Shown one piece after another: positions 1 to 9,017 of a stretch of 64,000 nt of DNA; within the stretch, counting starts at the first letter, position 1; each line of letters begins with the position of its first letter. Location of the stretch: contig CAKZZD010000017.1 of the NCBI GenBank assembly GCA_937886715.1, positions 62,001 through 126,000 of the forward strand, given 5' to 3'. The DNA comes from an uncultured Bacteroidales bacterium. Lineage in GTDB: Bacteria > Bacteroidota > Bacteroidia > Bacteroidales > P3. Below the pieces are notes generated by a model. The model was not told the DNA's origin. It saw only the letters and a list, made by a program, of their open reading frames with translations, and did not search any database. The position numbers and the translations under genes were made by a program.

Positions 1-98
1 CGCCGCTGGAGGGACAGACGTTCCACACACGTGTGGAGCGTGTTTTCGTCAACGGCCAGGCCGAAGGTGGAGCGCAGGCGCTGAAATTCAGCAAGTAG
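1..98 (+). CDS. pyrC: Probable dihydroorotase, C-terminal fragment
   Basis: Only the last 31 codons are inside the window, read in the third frame from base 3 and ending at TAG 96-98. The visible tail carries the phrase PLEGQTFHTRVERVFVNGQ, which fits the end of a dihydroorotase or related cyclic amidohydrolase, where a short beta-strand segment ending in VNG closes the small beta-sandwich domain. Dihydroorotase makes dihydroorotate in pyrimidine biosynthesis. The active site lies outside the window, so another amidohydrolase (allantoinase or hydantoinase type) cannot be excluded. The gene ends 12 bp before a strong palindromic terminator. Confidence 0.6.
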   Translation, partial: PLEGQTFHTRVERVFVNGQAEGGAQALKFSK

Positions 99-110
99 AC
101 TGATGAATAT

Positions 111-154
111 AAATGCGATCGGGCCGCCGGCATGCCGGCGGCCCGATCGCATTT
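111..154. terminator. Perfect 44-bp palindrome, bidirectional terminator
   Basis: The sequence reads the same on both strands from the flanking AAA to TTT, giving a stem of about 20 GC-rich pairs with a tiny loop at GCATGC. T runs follow on both strands. It lies between the convergent dihydroorotase tail (+) and the T9SS protein gene (-), so it can stop transcription from either side. Confidence 0.9.
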
Positions 155-170
155 TTAGGGGTATGTTTTG

Positions 171-3100
171 CTATCTTACGATCAGCTTTTTGGTCATGTT
201 GCACCGCTCGCCGGCCAGGCGGATGAAGTAGGCTCCAGAGGGGAACTGCGATGCATCGAGGATGGCGGTGCCATTGCTGCTTTGCAGCTCAAGCACCCTG
301 CGCCCCGTCATGTCGAGCACGGTGACGCGCACCGTTGGTTCGTCCTCTGGCAGCGTGATGGTGGTAAGCCCGTCGGTAGGGTTGGGATAGACGGTGATAC
401 CGGCCTGAGCGTCGGCGTTACCGATGCCGCTAGAGGGTGTAATGGTGTGGGTTACGGCGTTGCAGTATTCTGACAGCAACTCGTCGGTGCAGTATGAAGC
501 CACCCTGAACTCGTATTCCACGCCTGCCACCAGACTGCTGACATAGAAGGGGTTGATGGTGGCGGTCACTTGGGTCCAGGTAACGTCGCCACCAGTGGGA
601 CGGAATTCCACCGCCCATTGGCCCATGCCGGTGGCGGCATCGTTCCACTGCAGTTGCACGCTCGACGACGAGGCGTCGGTGATGGTCAGTCCGCTGACGG
701 GATGGCAATAGTCGGTCTGGAATATGATTGTGTCGGCCGACCACGGTCCCGGGTGTCCCGCTCCGCACACTTTCCTGTAGAGAGCCTTATAGTAGGTGTT
801 GGCATGCAGCCCGACGATGGTGTAAGGCATGGTGCCCACAGGCAGCACGGTATTGCCGCCGTCGCCGATGAGCATCATCTGGCAAGTGGTGTCGCCACCT
901 GTGGTGTCCCACCAGAACTCGGCCCTGTCGATGCCAGCGGAATAAAGGGCAAAGAGACTGGGCGATGAGCAGTCCGGGTCGGTCACTTCAACGGCTCGTG
1001 TGGACCAGTCGGACAACTGCCCGTTGGGACACAGCTGCCGCACGCCGAAGGTGACGGTGTCGCCTGCACGATAGCTTCCCGAAGCGTAGAACCATGCTGT
1101 TGTGTCGGTGGTGCCGTAGCCCATTTCGCTGCCATCCCATTCATAGTAGGCGATGTCGTAATAGTAGGTTCCGCTGCCAGGGGCCCAAGTGACCACTATG
1201 CGGTCGCCCACCTGCTCGGCCGACAGGATCTCTAGGGTGTCGCATTCGGCGAGGCTTCCATCGTCAATCAGCACACGGAAGTCGTCGATCAACACGTCGA
1301 GATCGTTGCCCTTATGGAGCACTACGTATTTGGCCCACGAGGGCAGATGTAGCCCTGCAGGGTTCCAGACGTTGTTCATCACTTCGCCCGAGAGAGTGTC
1401 GATCCAGACGATGGATTCCAGGTTGAGCGACGAGGCGCATCCGATGTGGAGAACAGCGGGCGAGTTGCGCTGACCGGCGGTGAAATGGAACGTCGCAATC
1501 AGCGAGTCGGCGCTGGTGAACTGCGGCGAGAAGAGATACTCGTCGCGGCTGGGCACATTGAGCGACACTGATCCCGAATAGTGGGTATGGAGGACGCGGC
1601 GTTCGGGCATGGCCTGATGGTTGCCGATGGGGGTGAGTATCTGCCAGCAGGGTGTATTCTCCTCGAAATCGTCGAAGAGGGTGACACCATAGTCGATACC
1701 CAGCAAGGCGCAGGTGGTGGAGACTTCCAGCGGCTGCGACCATACGGCGCTGTCGGCGCTGCAGATGGTGCGTACACGCGCCGTGTAGGCGGTGCCCTCG
1801 ACAAGGCCGCCAATCGTGCAGGGGCGCGACAGAACCACCATCGAGTATGTCGACGTGTCGCTGGTCAGGCTCACTTCCCATGCTGTTGCCATGTCGGTGG
1901 CATCGCTCCAGTCGAGCATCAACTCGTCGTCGCGCACCTCGACCACGCGCAGTCCCTGGGCAGGAGTGCAGGTGGATAGGAAGTCCACCTCCACATTGTC
2001 CACCTGATTATAGTAGTACATGTTGCCCCTGGCGCGCAGGGCGATGATGCGCGAGGTCCCTGTGTATCCGGTGAAAAATACCTGATGGTGACCCACCGTC
2101 GTAAGGGTGTCGACGGCGACAAAGGTGGTGTCTTCCATGGCTCCGACCAGCAGGTAGTCGATGACGTTCAGACCACAGCTGTAGTCCAGCTCCAGCTGCA
2201 GTTCGGCCAGCGGGTGGTCGGCTTCGGGAAGCAACACGGTGCCGCCGGTGCCGTAGAAGATATGTCTGTTTCCGGTTTCGTCGGTGTTGATTCTGGGCAA
2301 CTGGTAGCCCACATCGCGCGGCAGCGCTGTCCAGCACTCGGGAAAGCCGTCCTGACTTTCAAAGTTTTCCGCGAAAGGCACTGCCAACGGGCTGCATTCG
2401 GTGGCAAAGAGGGTGCGGATAGGCCACTGCCGGAAACCGTCGTCGCAGATGCCGCTGACATAGACCACATAGCGCGTGTTGCCGCTGAGGGCAGTGAGCC
2501 AGGCCGTGGTGTCGCTGGCCAAGGAGGAATCCCGCGCACCGGTGGTGAGATTCTTCCAGACGACTTGATAGTACATGGCGTTGTTGTCGGAATGCCAAGT
2601 CACCCGGGCACTTGTGCTGTCGATGCTGTCAACGGCGATATTGCCGGGACGCGGACAAGAGGCAGCACGGTCGACGCGCACCTCGTCGATGGACAGCCCC
2701 GTATACCACGAGGTGGCAATCACGATGCGGCTGCCGCTGCCGGTGTAAGCTGTCAGGGGGATGGTGTAGTCGCGCCAGCGGTTGTCGGTGGGGACGGCGA
2801 CCACGGCCACGGTGTCGAAAGTCGCGGCACTGCTGTCGCTGGTCACGCCCACCACGATCTTGGCTGTGCCGAACTGTTTTTTAGCCCTGAGCGTCACTTC
2901 CAGACTGTCGGGCGGAAGCACAAATTGGGGCAATACCACCCGTGAATTTGTCTGGTTGAAAAATATGTAGCGTCCGGCCTCATCGTCGCTTTGCTGCGAT
3001 ATCATGCCCTGCTCGACCCAGCAGGGGTTGACCGGATAGCCTTCCACCATATACTCGAAATCTTCCCAGTAGGGCACTGGCGCGGGAGACAGGCAGGGCA

Positions 3101-4631
3101 TGGTCACGTCGAGCGTGACGGGGTCGCTCAGTTCACCGCCCATACACGACGAGCGCACCGAGATGCGGTACACGGTGCCCATTCTCAGGGGCCCTATTCT
3201 GGAATGGGTCTCGCTGGTGAGCTCGGCAAGACTGTCGCTGACGAACACGGCGTATTCGTCAATGGCTCCGACCCCGGTCCAGTGGATAAAGACTTCGTCG
3301 TCCACAATCGAGTCGAGCACCACATTCGACGGCGGGTAGGAGCAGATGTGCTTGAACGACAGGTTGTCGATGCCACCGGCCGGAGCTCCGAAGTTGCTGT
3401 TGTGGGTTGTGCTGTTGTCGTTGGCCCAGATGAAGCAGAGTCTCCAGGTGCCCACCTGCGATGTGTCGATGGTGAATGTCGTGCTGAAATGCTGCCAGAG
3501 GCGCTGGTTTGACATTGTTGCCGGGGTAAAGGCTATCCATCCCGTGGGAGTGTAGCTGTTGAAATAGGTGTGGCCCGCCCACGACGGCCACGAGGAACGC
3601 TCCGGGTAGGTGTCGGCCACGAGCTCGTAGCTGTCGGGCACGAGGAACACGCGCATATAGTCGTAATCGTTGTAGCCGATATGCTCGCCAAGCACGCGCC
3701 AGTCGAACTGCAGCTCATAGTCGCCCTGGTTGGCCAGCACGATGCTGCGCCAGGCGTAGGAGACGCAGGGTTGGTCCACATAGTCGTTGGTGGCGCCGCT
3801 ATCGGCGGATATGAACAGGCTCCAGTCGCCCGTCGATGCCGTTCCGCTGTCGATCACCCAGGCATTGGCACCGTTGGCGAAGCTCCAATTCCGGTCCTCG
3901 CCGGCTTCGAACCCTGTCGCATAGGGGAGCACGTCGACGCTTGGGGCCGAAGTGCGGAAGGTTACTGTGGCAGCTTCCGACACATCCGAGCCGCATTGCC
4001 CCACGACGCTCAGGTTGTAGTCGGTCACCGGTGTCAGCCACGACAGTTGCAATTGGTTGCTCCAGGCGGTGATTGTTGACACGCCTCCCGTGCTGAGGTT
4101 GGTCAGCAGGCAGGTCCATGTTTCGGCCGCCGGCACATCGGTCCATGTCACCGTGGCTTCTGTTGCCGTGATGTTGTGCACTTCTATTTCCGAGGGCGTC
4201 CAGCAGGCAAAGCAGGGATCGTCGCTCCAAGTGTAAAACAATGTGTCGTCGACGGTCATCCCCATTAGGTAGCGGATCTGCTCGCCGGCATAGTTCATGA
4301 TTTCGAAGCGGTAGCCTATGTTGGTGTAGGGATTGAACATCATGGCGATACTGTCGGTACGCCAGCGGAAGTCGATAGGCTGGTGGCGGCATACGGCGAT
4401 TTCCACCGTGTCGCCGCCGACGGTGGTCATCGCCGCGGTGCCGCGCAGGGTCGAACCTTGCCACACCTCCACGCAGGCTCCGCCGTTCCATATCCCCGAC
4501 GGGCTTGCCTTGAAGCAACGGATGAAGATGCTGCACCAATCCGACGTGTCGGTGCAGCTTTGGGCCTGCGACTGCGCCGTGCCGCACAGCGTGAGTGCCA
4601 GAATGGCGAATGCTCGTAATAGCTGTTTCAT
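171..4631 (-). CDS. Giant secreted FN3-repeat protein with T9SS type A sorting domain
   Basis: A 1486-residue protein with an N-terminal signal peptide (about residues 1-24, cleaved near QSQAQ). At least seven fibronectin type III-like modules are visible, most opening with Cys-Pro or Cys-x-Pro and having a VTW or LDW core strand (near residues 145, 430, 655, 890, 1145, 1230 and 1315). Between them are larger beta-rich blocks with Phe-Glu openings (for example FEAGEDRNW near 240) that look like MAM/jelly-roll adhesion domains. The last 75 residues hold VYPNPTDG, the VLDMTGRRV strand and a final KKLIVR, which are the marks of the Por-type (type A) sorting domain that sends proteins through the type IX system to the cell surface. 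No catalytic motif is visible. A surface adhesin or glycan-binding role is an inference from domain content. Confidence 0.85.
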   Translation of the reverse strand: MKQLLRAFAILALTLCGTAQSQAQSCTDTSDWCSIFIRCFKASPSGIWNGGACVEVWQGSTLRGTAAMTTVGGDTVEIAVCRHQPIDFRWRTDSIAMMFNPYTNIGYRFEIMNYAGEQIRYLMGMTVDDTLFYTWSDDPCFACWTPSEIEVHNITATEATVTWTDVPAAETWTCLLTNLSTGGVSTITAWSNQLQLSWLTPVTDYNLSVVGQCGSDVSEAATVTFRTSAPSVDVLPYATGFEAGEDRNWSFANGANAWVIDSGTASTGDWSLFISADSGATNDYVDQPCVSYAWRSIVLANQGDYELQFDWRVLGEHIGYNDYDYMRVFLVPDSYELVADTYPERSSWPSWAGHTYFNSYTPTGWIAFTPATMSNQRLWQHFSTTFTIDTSQVGTWRLCFIWANDNSTTHNSNFGAPAGGIDNLSFKHICSYPPSNVVLDSIVDDEVFIHWTGVGAIDEYAVFVSDSLAELTSETHSRIGPLRMGTVYRISVRSSCMGGELSDPVTLDVTMPCLSPAPVPYWEDFEYMVEGYPVNPCWVEQGMISQQSDDEAGRYIFFNQTNSRVVLPQFVLPPDSLEVTLRAKKQFGTAKIVVGVTSDSSAATFDTVAVVAVPTDNRWRDYTIPLTAYTGSGSRIVIATSWYTGLSIDEVRVDRAASCPRPGNIAVDSIDSTSARVTWHSDNNAMYYQVVWKNLTTGARDSSLASDTTAWLTALSGNTRYVVYVSGICDDGFRQWPIRTLFATECSPLAVPFAENFESQDGFPECWTALPRDVGYQLPRINTDETGNRHIFYGTGGTVLLPEADHPLAELQLELDYSCGLNVIDYLLVGAMEDTTFVAVDTLTTVGHHQVFFTGYTGTSRIIALRARGNMYYYNQVDNVEVDFLSTCTPAQGLRVVEVRDDELMLDWSDATDMATAWEVSLTSDTSTYSMVVLSRPCTIGGLVEGTAYTARVRTICSADSAVWSQPLEVSTTCALLGIDYGVTLFDDFEENTPCWQILTPIGNHQAMPERRVLHTHYSGSVSLNVPSRDEYLFSPQFTSADSLIATFHFTAGQRNSPAVLHIGCASSLNLESIVWIDTLSGEVMNNVWNPAGLHLPSWAKYVVLHKGNDLDVLIDDFRVLIDDGSLAECDTLEILSAEQVGDRIVVTWAPGSGTYYYDIAYYEWDGSEMGYGTTDTTAWFYASGSYRAGDTVTFGVRQLCPNGQLSDWSTRAVEVTDPDCSSPSLFALYSAGIDRAEFWWDTTGGDTTCQMMLIGDGGNTVLPVGTMPYTIVGLHANTYYKALYRKVCGAGHPGPWSADTIIFQTDYCHPVSGLTITDASSSSVQLQWNDAATGMGQWAVEFRPTGGDVTWTQVTATINPFYVSSLVAGVEYEFRVASYCTDELLSEYCNAVTHTITPSSGIGNADAQAGITVYPNPTDGLTTITLPEDEPTVRVTVLDMTGRRVLELQSSNGTAILDASQFPSGAYFIRLAGERCNMTKKLIVR

Positions 4632-4790
4632 ATCTGCTGAGTGTTTAATGGATTATCATATCCTATATGACGGAAAACCGTTGTGCTTTGTTGCACCGTC
4701 GGTTTATTTAAATGTCGGTGGCATGCCGCCAAATGTTCAAAACTTAACATTTTTTCGCCACACCTCCTCTCCGGAAGCGCTTTTTCGCCT

Positions 4791-4833
4791 GCTGATGTAC
4801 GACTGATGTACAACAGAAGTGCAACAGGTGCAC
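4791..4833. repeat. 11-bp-phased palindromic element A
   Basis: Within the 284-bp gap upstream of the T9SS gene, consecutive 11-mers ACGACTGATGT (4799-4809), ACAACAGAAGT (4810-4820) and GCAACAGGTGC (4821-4831) follow without spacers. The first is roughly the reverse complement of the second, so the arms meet near 4809/4810. The unit matches those at 12271-12303, 35303-35324 and 53536-53568. Flanking CGCCAC and GTGGCG segments may extend the pairing. The rest of the gap shows no gene. Confidence 0.6.
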
Positions 4834-4915
4834 CTGAGGTGGCGAAGGCAATAAGAAAAGCGGTGACCACTGTGTGGCCACCGCTTGGATGGGTGGGATG
4901 GATATTCCGGATGTG

Positions 4916-5968
4916 CTATTGCACGTCTTTCTCGTCGAGGGGCTGGGCCAGCAGGCCGGTGAACTGGCTGCGGCTGTCGAATTCCATGCGGGTGTAGCGC
5001 ACGGTCTTGGTGCCTTTCTCCTTCTGGCTGATGACGACGTAGGTGTAGGGCTTGGGTTTCTTGCCGGTGACGGGATCGCGATACTTCGAGTTGTATTCGT
5101 ACACTACCATCTTTTCGATTTTGTATTTCTCGCCGTTGAATTTCTCGGCCAGATATTTGAGGATGGCGCCGTTGTAGCGGTCCTTGCTGAGCGTCTTGCC
5201 CGACATGATGAGCTGGTTGTTGGCTATGCTGTAAACGGCTTCCATCTTGACTTTCTGCGCGTTGCTGTAGTAGGCCACGGCGTATTCGTCGTTGCGGTTG
5301 ACCCATTCGGGACCGGCGGTGACGCGTTTGCCGACGGTCTTGGCAAAGGAGGCGGTCATCTCATCGCTGGGTTCGAACTTCTCCACCTTGGGCTCGTCCA
5401 CCTTGGGGGTGGGGCGCTGGCGCTGGCGGCTGTTCTGGGTGTTGGTTTTCTCGGTGATGCGCTCCTCGGAGGCTTCGGGGTTGGTGCGGGTGTAGTAGTC
5501 GCGCTTCACGGCATCCGGGTCGGGAGCGTTGCTCTTCATCAGTTTGCCGCGGGTGTCGAAAATCATCTCGCAGGGACTCTCCGAGATGCCTTTTTTGATG
5601 ATGTTCATGCGATAGTAGTTGTCGCCGTTCATCTCCTCGATGTAGTCGATGTCCTTGATGCGGTAGCCCGGGTAGTTGTTGACGAAGTAGGTGTTCATCA
5701 GGGTGGGGCACTCTTCGATCTTGACGGGGAAGGCGCTGTACTGCCAGTCGCCGCCGGCGGTGAAGTAGGAACGTCCGTTCTGGCCGTCGATGACGATTTC
5801 GGCGATGTATTGGCCGGGAGCCTGGTACCAGGTGCGCACCTTGTATGCGTCGTAGGTGTTCTCAAGAGCCAGCAGCACCGAGCGGGGTACGGCGGTTTCT
5901 TTGATTTTGGTCTGTGCGCCTGCGATGAGGGGGAGGGCCACCAGAATTAAAAAAACGATCTTTTTCAT
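4916..5968 (-). CDS. Secreted PepSY-like (DUF2874-type) protein
   Basis: A 350-residue protein with a signal peptide (residues 1-19, ending AGAQ). Two similar alpha/beta halves, about 20-150 and 205-345, each have a pattern like WYQAPGQYIAEI or YKIEKMVVYEY, resembling the PepSY-like putative periplasmic inhibitor family common in Bacteroidales. A hydrophilic, Arg/Gln/Pro-rich linker (about 160-205) separates them. Such proteins are periplasmic or exported; the ligand is unknown. It lies 70 bp downstream of purA on the same strand. The family assignment is by pattern, so moderate. Confidence 0.6.
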   Translation of the reverse strand: MKKIVFLILVALPLIAGAQTKIKETAVPRSVLLALENTYDAYKVRTWYQAPGQYIAEIVIDGQNGRSYFTAGGDWQYSAFPVKIEECPTLMNTYFVNNYPGYRIKDIDYIEEMNGDNYYRMNIIKKGISESPCEMIFDTRGKLMKSNAPDPDAVKRDYYTRTNPEASEERITEKTNTQNSRQRQRPTPKVDEPKVEKFEPSDEMTASFAKTVGKRVTAGPEWVNRNDEYAVAYYSNAQKVKMEAVYSIANNQLIMSGKTLSKDRYNGAILKYLAEKFNGEKYKIEKMVVYEYNSKYRDPVTGKKPKPYTYVVISQKEKGTKTVRYTRMEFDSRSQFTGLLAQPLDEKDVQ

Positions 5969-6038
5969 AATCGGTATGTTTTCTATTTGAGTACGCCCAA
6001 GGCGTAGTTTCTTGCAATATAACGCAGGGGGTGGATAT

Positions 6039-7334
6039 TTATTGCTTGAATATCACGTCTTTTCTATCCGGACTGATTGAAACGGCGCGGATGGACACGC
6101 CTGTTTGCTGCTCGATGGTGGCGAGGTAGTGCCGCAGTTGGACCGGCAGCTGGTCGTAGCTGGTGGTGCCTTCGAGCGAGCATTGCCATCCTTCGAAGGA
6201 GGTCAGCACGGGCGTGATGGGCACGGTGTTGTATTCGAAGGGGATTTCGTCGGTGCGCTGGCCTTCAATTTCGTAGGCGGTGCACATGTTGATTTGCGGG
6301 AAGTTGTTCATCACATCGGGCTTGGTGACGAAAAGGTCGGTGACGCCGTTGATCATGCAGGCGTAGCGCAGCGCGGGCAGGTCGATCCAGCCGCAGCGGC
6401 GCGGACGTCCTGTGGTGGCGCCGAATTCGTGACCCTGCTCGCACAGGGTGCGGCCGGTCTGGTCGAAGAGCTCGGTGGGGAAGGGGCCTGCGCCGACGCG
6501 TGTGCAATAGGCTTTGGTGATGCCCATCACGCGGCCTACCGACGACGGGGCCACGCCGAGGCCGGTGCAGACACCGGCGGTGATGGTGCTGGAGGAGGTG
6601 ACGAACGGGTAGGTGCCGAAGTCGATGTCGAGCATCATGGCTTGGGCGCCTTCGGCCAGCACTTTCTTGTCGTCGCGCAGACATTGGTTGATAAAGTATT
6701 CGCTGTTGACAAATCGGAAGCGGCGCAGCGTGTCGAGCGAGTGCATCCACAGCTCCTCATATTGGTCGAGCGTCATGCCGTCGATGCGGAAGCTGTCCAC
6801 GTCGAAACGCAGGGTCTGTGCCATCTGCAAGTGCTGCACTTTGAGCAGGTGATAGCGCTCCGAGAAGTCGTCGGCCATGATGTCGCCCACGCGGAGGCCC
6901 GAGCGGGCAATCTTGTCGGTGTAGGCAGGTCCGATGCCTTTCAGCGTCGAGCCGATGCGGGAGTTGCCCTTGGCCTGTTCGTTGGCGGCATCCATCATGC
7001 GGTGCGAGGGCAGGATCAGGTGGGCCTTCTTAGATATATAGAGGTTGCGGGTGGCGTCGACACCTTTTTCGGCCAGCGCTTCAATCTCCTGGCGGAAAAT
7101 GTTGGGCTCGATCAGCACGCCGTTGCCTATCAGGTTGATCTTATCGTCGTGGAATATTCCCGAAGGGATGATATGGAGCACATGCTTGGTGCCGTTGAAT
7201 TCGAGAGTGTGTCCGGCATTCGGGCCGCCTTGGAAGCGGGCTATCACATCATAGTCGGGGGTGAGCACATCGACAATCTTGCCTTTGCCTTCATCGCCCC
7301 ATTGAAGTCCTAAAAGAACATCTATTTTTGTCAT
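6039..7334 (-). CDS. purA: Adenylosuccinate synthetase
   Basis: A 431-residue cytosolic enzyme that joins IMP and aspartate using GTP, the first committed step to AMP. The N-terminus has the diagnostic phosphate-binding glycine loop GLQWGDEGKGK, followed by the GGPNAGHT segment that carries the catalytic His. The IMP-binding segment GSTLKGIGPAY and the C-terminal guanine-recognition segment near SISPDRKD are present. Length is normal for the family. A Bacteroidetes -7 box lies just upstream at 7400-7407, and the gene follows the sialidase gene with an 84-bp gap. Confidence 0.98.
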   Translation of the reverse strand: MTKIDVLLGLQWGDEGKGKIVDVLTPDYDVIARFQGGPNAGHTLEFNGTKHVLHIIPSGIFHDDKINLIGNGVLIEPNIFRQEIEALAEKGVDATRNLYISKKAHLILPSHRMMDAANEQAKGNSRIGSTLKGIGPAYTDKIARSGLRVGDIMADDFSERYHLLKVQHLQMAQTLRFDVDSFRIDGMTLDQYEELWMHSLDTLRRFRFVNSEYFINQCLRDDKKVLAEGAQAMMLDIDFGTYPFVTSSSTITAGVCTGLGVAPSSVGRVMGITKAYCTRVGAGPFPTELFDQTGRTLCEQGHEFGATTGRPRRCGWIDLPALRYACMINGVTDLFVTKPDVMNNFPQINMCTAYEIEGQRTDEIPFEYNTVPITPVLTSFEGWQCSLEGTTSYDQLPVQLRHYLATIEQQTGVSIRAVSISPDRKDVIFKQ

Positions 7335-7399
7335 ATCTGTTTTATTATCAGTGCAGAATGTGTCATTGGCAGGCCATCTCCGATGGTCTGCTCAGAATG

Positions 7400-7407
7400 C
7401 AAAGATA
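7400..7407 (-). promoter_or_regulatory. Bacteroidetes -7 box for purA
   Basis: TATCTTTG on the minus strand (CAAAGATA on plus) matches TAnnTTTG. The -33 position has only a T-rich stretch (near 7428). It sits between the end of the sialidase gene and purA, giving a leader of about 60 nt. Confidence 0.6.
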
Positions 7408-7418
7408 CACATTTTTTG

Positions 7419-8600
7419 TCATCTGCTAAAAGTTTTTTTGAGGGTTTCGGCTTTCAGCCACGCCAGATTGAAGTTGTAGTACCACAGTTCGCAACCTTTC
7501 TCGGTGTTCACCTCCACGTAGGCCCCGATGGTGCCGTCGTCGAGCAGCGTCATCGACGAGTACACCGACGGCCCCTCGCACAGCGTCACCGGGTCGTGCC
7601 ACGACTGGCCCTCGTCGGTGCTGGAGTAGATGCTCACGTTCTCGCGCCGCATCGAATTGGGGATGCTGTGCAGCAGCAGGTTCATGGTGTCGCCCTGGTC
7701 GGTGGCGGCCATGCGCAACATCTCGCCGTTGCAGGCGTTGGCCATCATCTCCGGCCATTCGCCCTGTGTGCCCCATGTCTCGCCGCCGTCGTCCGACAGG
7801 CTCCATCCTCTGGCGCCGGTGCGCCGCACGCTCAGCAGCACCCGGCCGTCGGTCAGTTCCATCAGCTTGGCCTCGTCGCCATTGGTGTAGGCTATCTGCG
7901 AGCGTTTCCATGTATGGCCGTCATCGTCAGAATAGACGATATAATTGTCGCTGCCATTGTCTGCGGTGCGGCACATGGCGGCGGCAAACAGCAGTCGTCC
8001 CGCATGGGATCCGCGCATGAGCCGCAGACCGTTGCCGGAGGCAATGAAGGCACCGTGGTAGTGGTCCAGGCCGGCGCCCCATAACGTGGCCGTGATATTT
8101 TCCGCCGGGCTCCAGCTGCTCCCGCCATCGCTACTGCGTGTGATGTAGACGCTGATAGGATTCTCCGCCGTCGAGGCGAAATAGCCATTGCCGCCGGCAT
8201 AGGCACATACGATATCGCCTCCAGCCGTTGTCACCAGTGCCGGATCGCCGAATCCATGGCCTATGCCCTGACCTTCTGCTATGGTGACGGGCTCGGTCCA
8301 CGTGCGGCCGTGATCCTCGCTCCGCCTCACCACGATGTCGATGTCCTGCGGCAGGTCGCCTTCATTGTATTTGCGTCTGTCGTTGGCCACCAGCAGACTT
8401 CCGTCCCGAAGCGCAACGATGGCGGGTATGCGGTAGTTGGCCGAGCCGTAATCGCCTGGGGCAAACAGTCGCTGGCGATAGAAGAATGGTGCCTCAGAGG
8501 CGTCGTGGCTCTGTGCGGCAGCATTCCATTCGACGAGCGCCATGAGCATCAAGGCAAGGATGAATGTCGGCCTCATTGCCATACGAATTTTTTGTTTCAT
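7419..8600 (-). CDS. nanH: Exo-alpha-sialidase (GH33), secreted
   Basis: A 393-residue sialidase that removes terminal sialic acids from host glycoproteins. The start is the ATG at 8598-8600, which overlaps the stop of the preceding gene as ATGA; residues 1-30 form a signal peptide ending NAAAQ. The family's arginine motif is present as YRIP (residues 56-59), and five Asp-boxes follow: RSEDHGRTW, RSSDGGSSW, YSDDDGHTW, LSDDGGETW and SSTDEGQSW, the blade signature of the six-bladed propeller. Later catalytic residues should include the Tyr/Glu pair, which I did not place with certainty. Length fits a single-domain periplasmic or surface sialidase without a carbohydrate-binding module. The reading frame extends further upstream, but that portion overlaps the neighbour and lacks a signal peptide. 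Confidence 0.93.
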   Translation of the reverse strand: MKQKIRMAMRPTFILALMLMALVEWNAAAQSHDASEAPFFYRQRLFAPGDYGSANYRIPAIVALRDGSLLVANDRRKYNEGDLPQDIDIVVRRSEDHGRTWTEPVTIAEGQGIGHGFGDPALVTTAGGDIVCAYAGGNGYFASTAENPISVYITRSSDGGSSWSPAENITATLWGAGLDHYHGAFIASGNGLRLMRGSHAGRLLFAAAMCRTADNGSDNYIVYSDDDGHTWKRSQIAYTNGDEAKLMELTDGRVLLSVRRTGARGWSLSDDGGETWGTQGEWPEMMANACNGEMLRMAATDQGDTMNLLLHSIPNSMRRENVSIYSSTDEGQSWHDPVTLCEGPSVYSSMTLLDDGTIGAYVEVNTEKGCELWYYNFNLAWLKAETLKKTFSR

Positions 8601-9013
8601 AGGGTGTTGTGGTCTTTGTTGATAGCATTCATGATTTCGTACAGTGGCGTGTGCTTGCGGTCGTAGGTCACTCCGCGTCTGTCTGCCTCGCGGTAGATGA
8701 CGGTGGCTTCGGTGTCGTCGTAGAACCGCGCAAAAAATGCGGCACACGTTATCGTTTGTATCGATGCCACAATCCACCAGGGTATCATGGCCACGATTGC
8801 TATCGGTATCAGCACGGCCAGCACGGCCAGCATTGCCACCACCGTCCGAATAGCGGCTGCTTTCAGATGCGCTTGGCGGTCGCCGCGACGTATTTCTTCG
8901 GGGTATTCTTTGTAGATGGTCTGCATGTCCTCGATAAAGTCCGGCATCCATGTCTCGGTGTAGTTGCACCGCAGCAGTTTTCGCCGGGATACAGGCCTCC
9001 GTCGCGTTCCCAT
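8597..9013 (-). CDS. Small membrane protein of unknown function, coupled to sialidase
   Basis: About 138 residues from the ATG at 9011-9013, which is 4 nt past the stop of the upstream gene; a second possible start is the Met of MPDFIEDM. After a hydrophilic Tyr/Glu-rich stretch (about 23-50), two hydrophobic segments occupy about residues 52-75 and 78-95, followed by a charged cytosolic tail ending YEIMNAINKDHNTL. The stop overlaps the sialidase start (ATGA), so the two are probably translationally coupled. I do not recognise the family. Longer upstream starts would run inside the neighbouring gene and give low-complexity residues unlike a real N-terminus. Confidence 0.65.
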   Translation of the reverse strand: MGTRRRPVSRRKLLRCNYTETWMPDFIEDMQTIYKEYPEEIRRGDRQAHLKAAAIRTVVAMLAVLAVLIPIAIVAMIPWWIVASIQTITCAAFFARFYDDTEATVIYREADRRGVTYDRKHTPLYEIMNAINKDHNTL

Positions 9014-9017
9014 GGAC

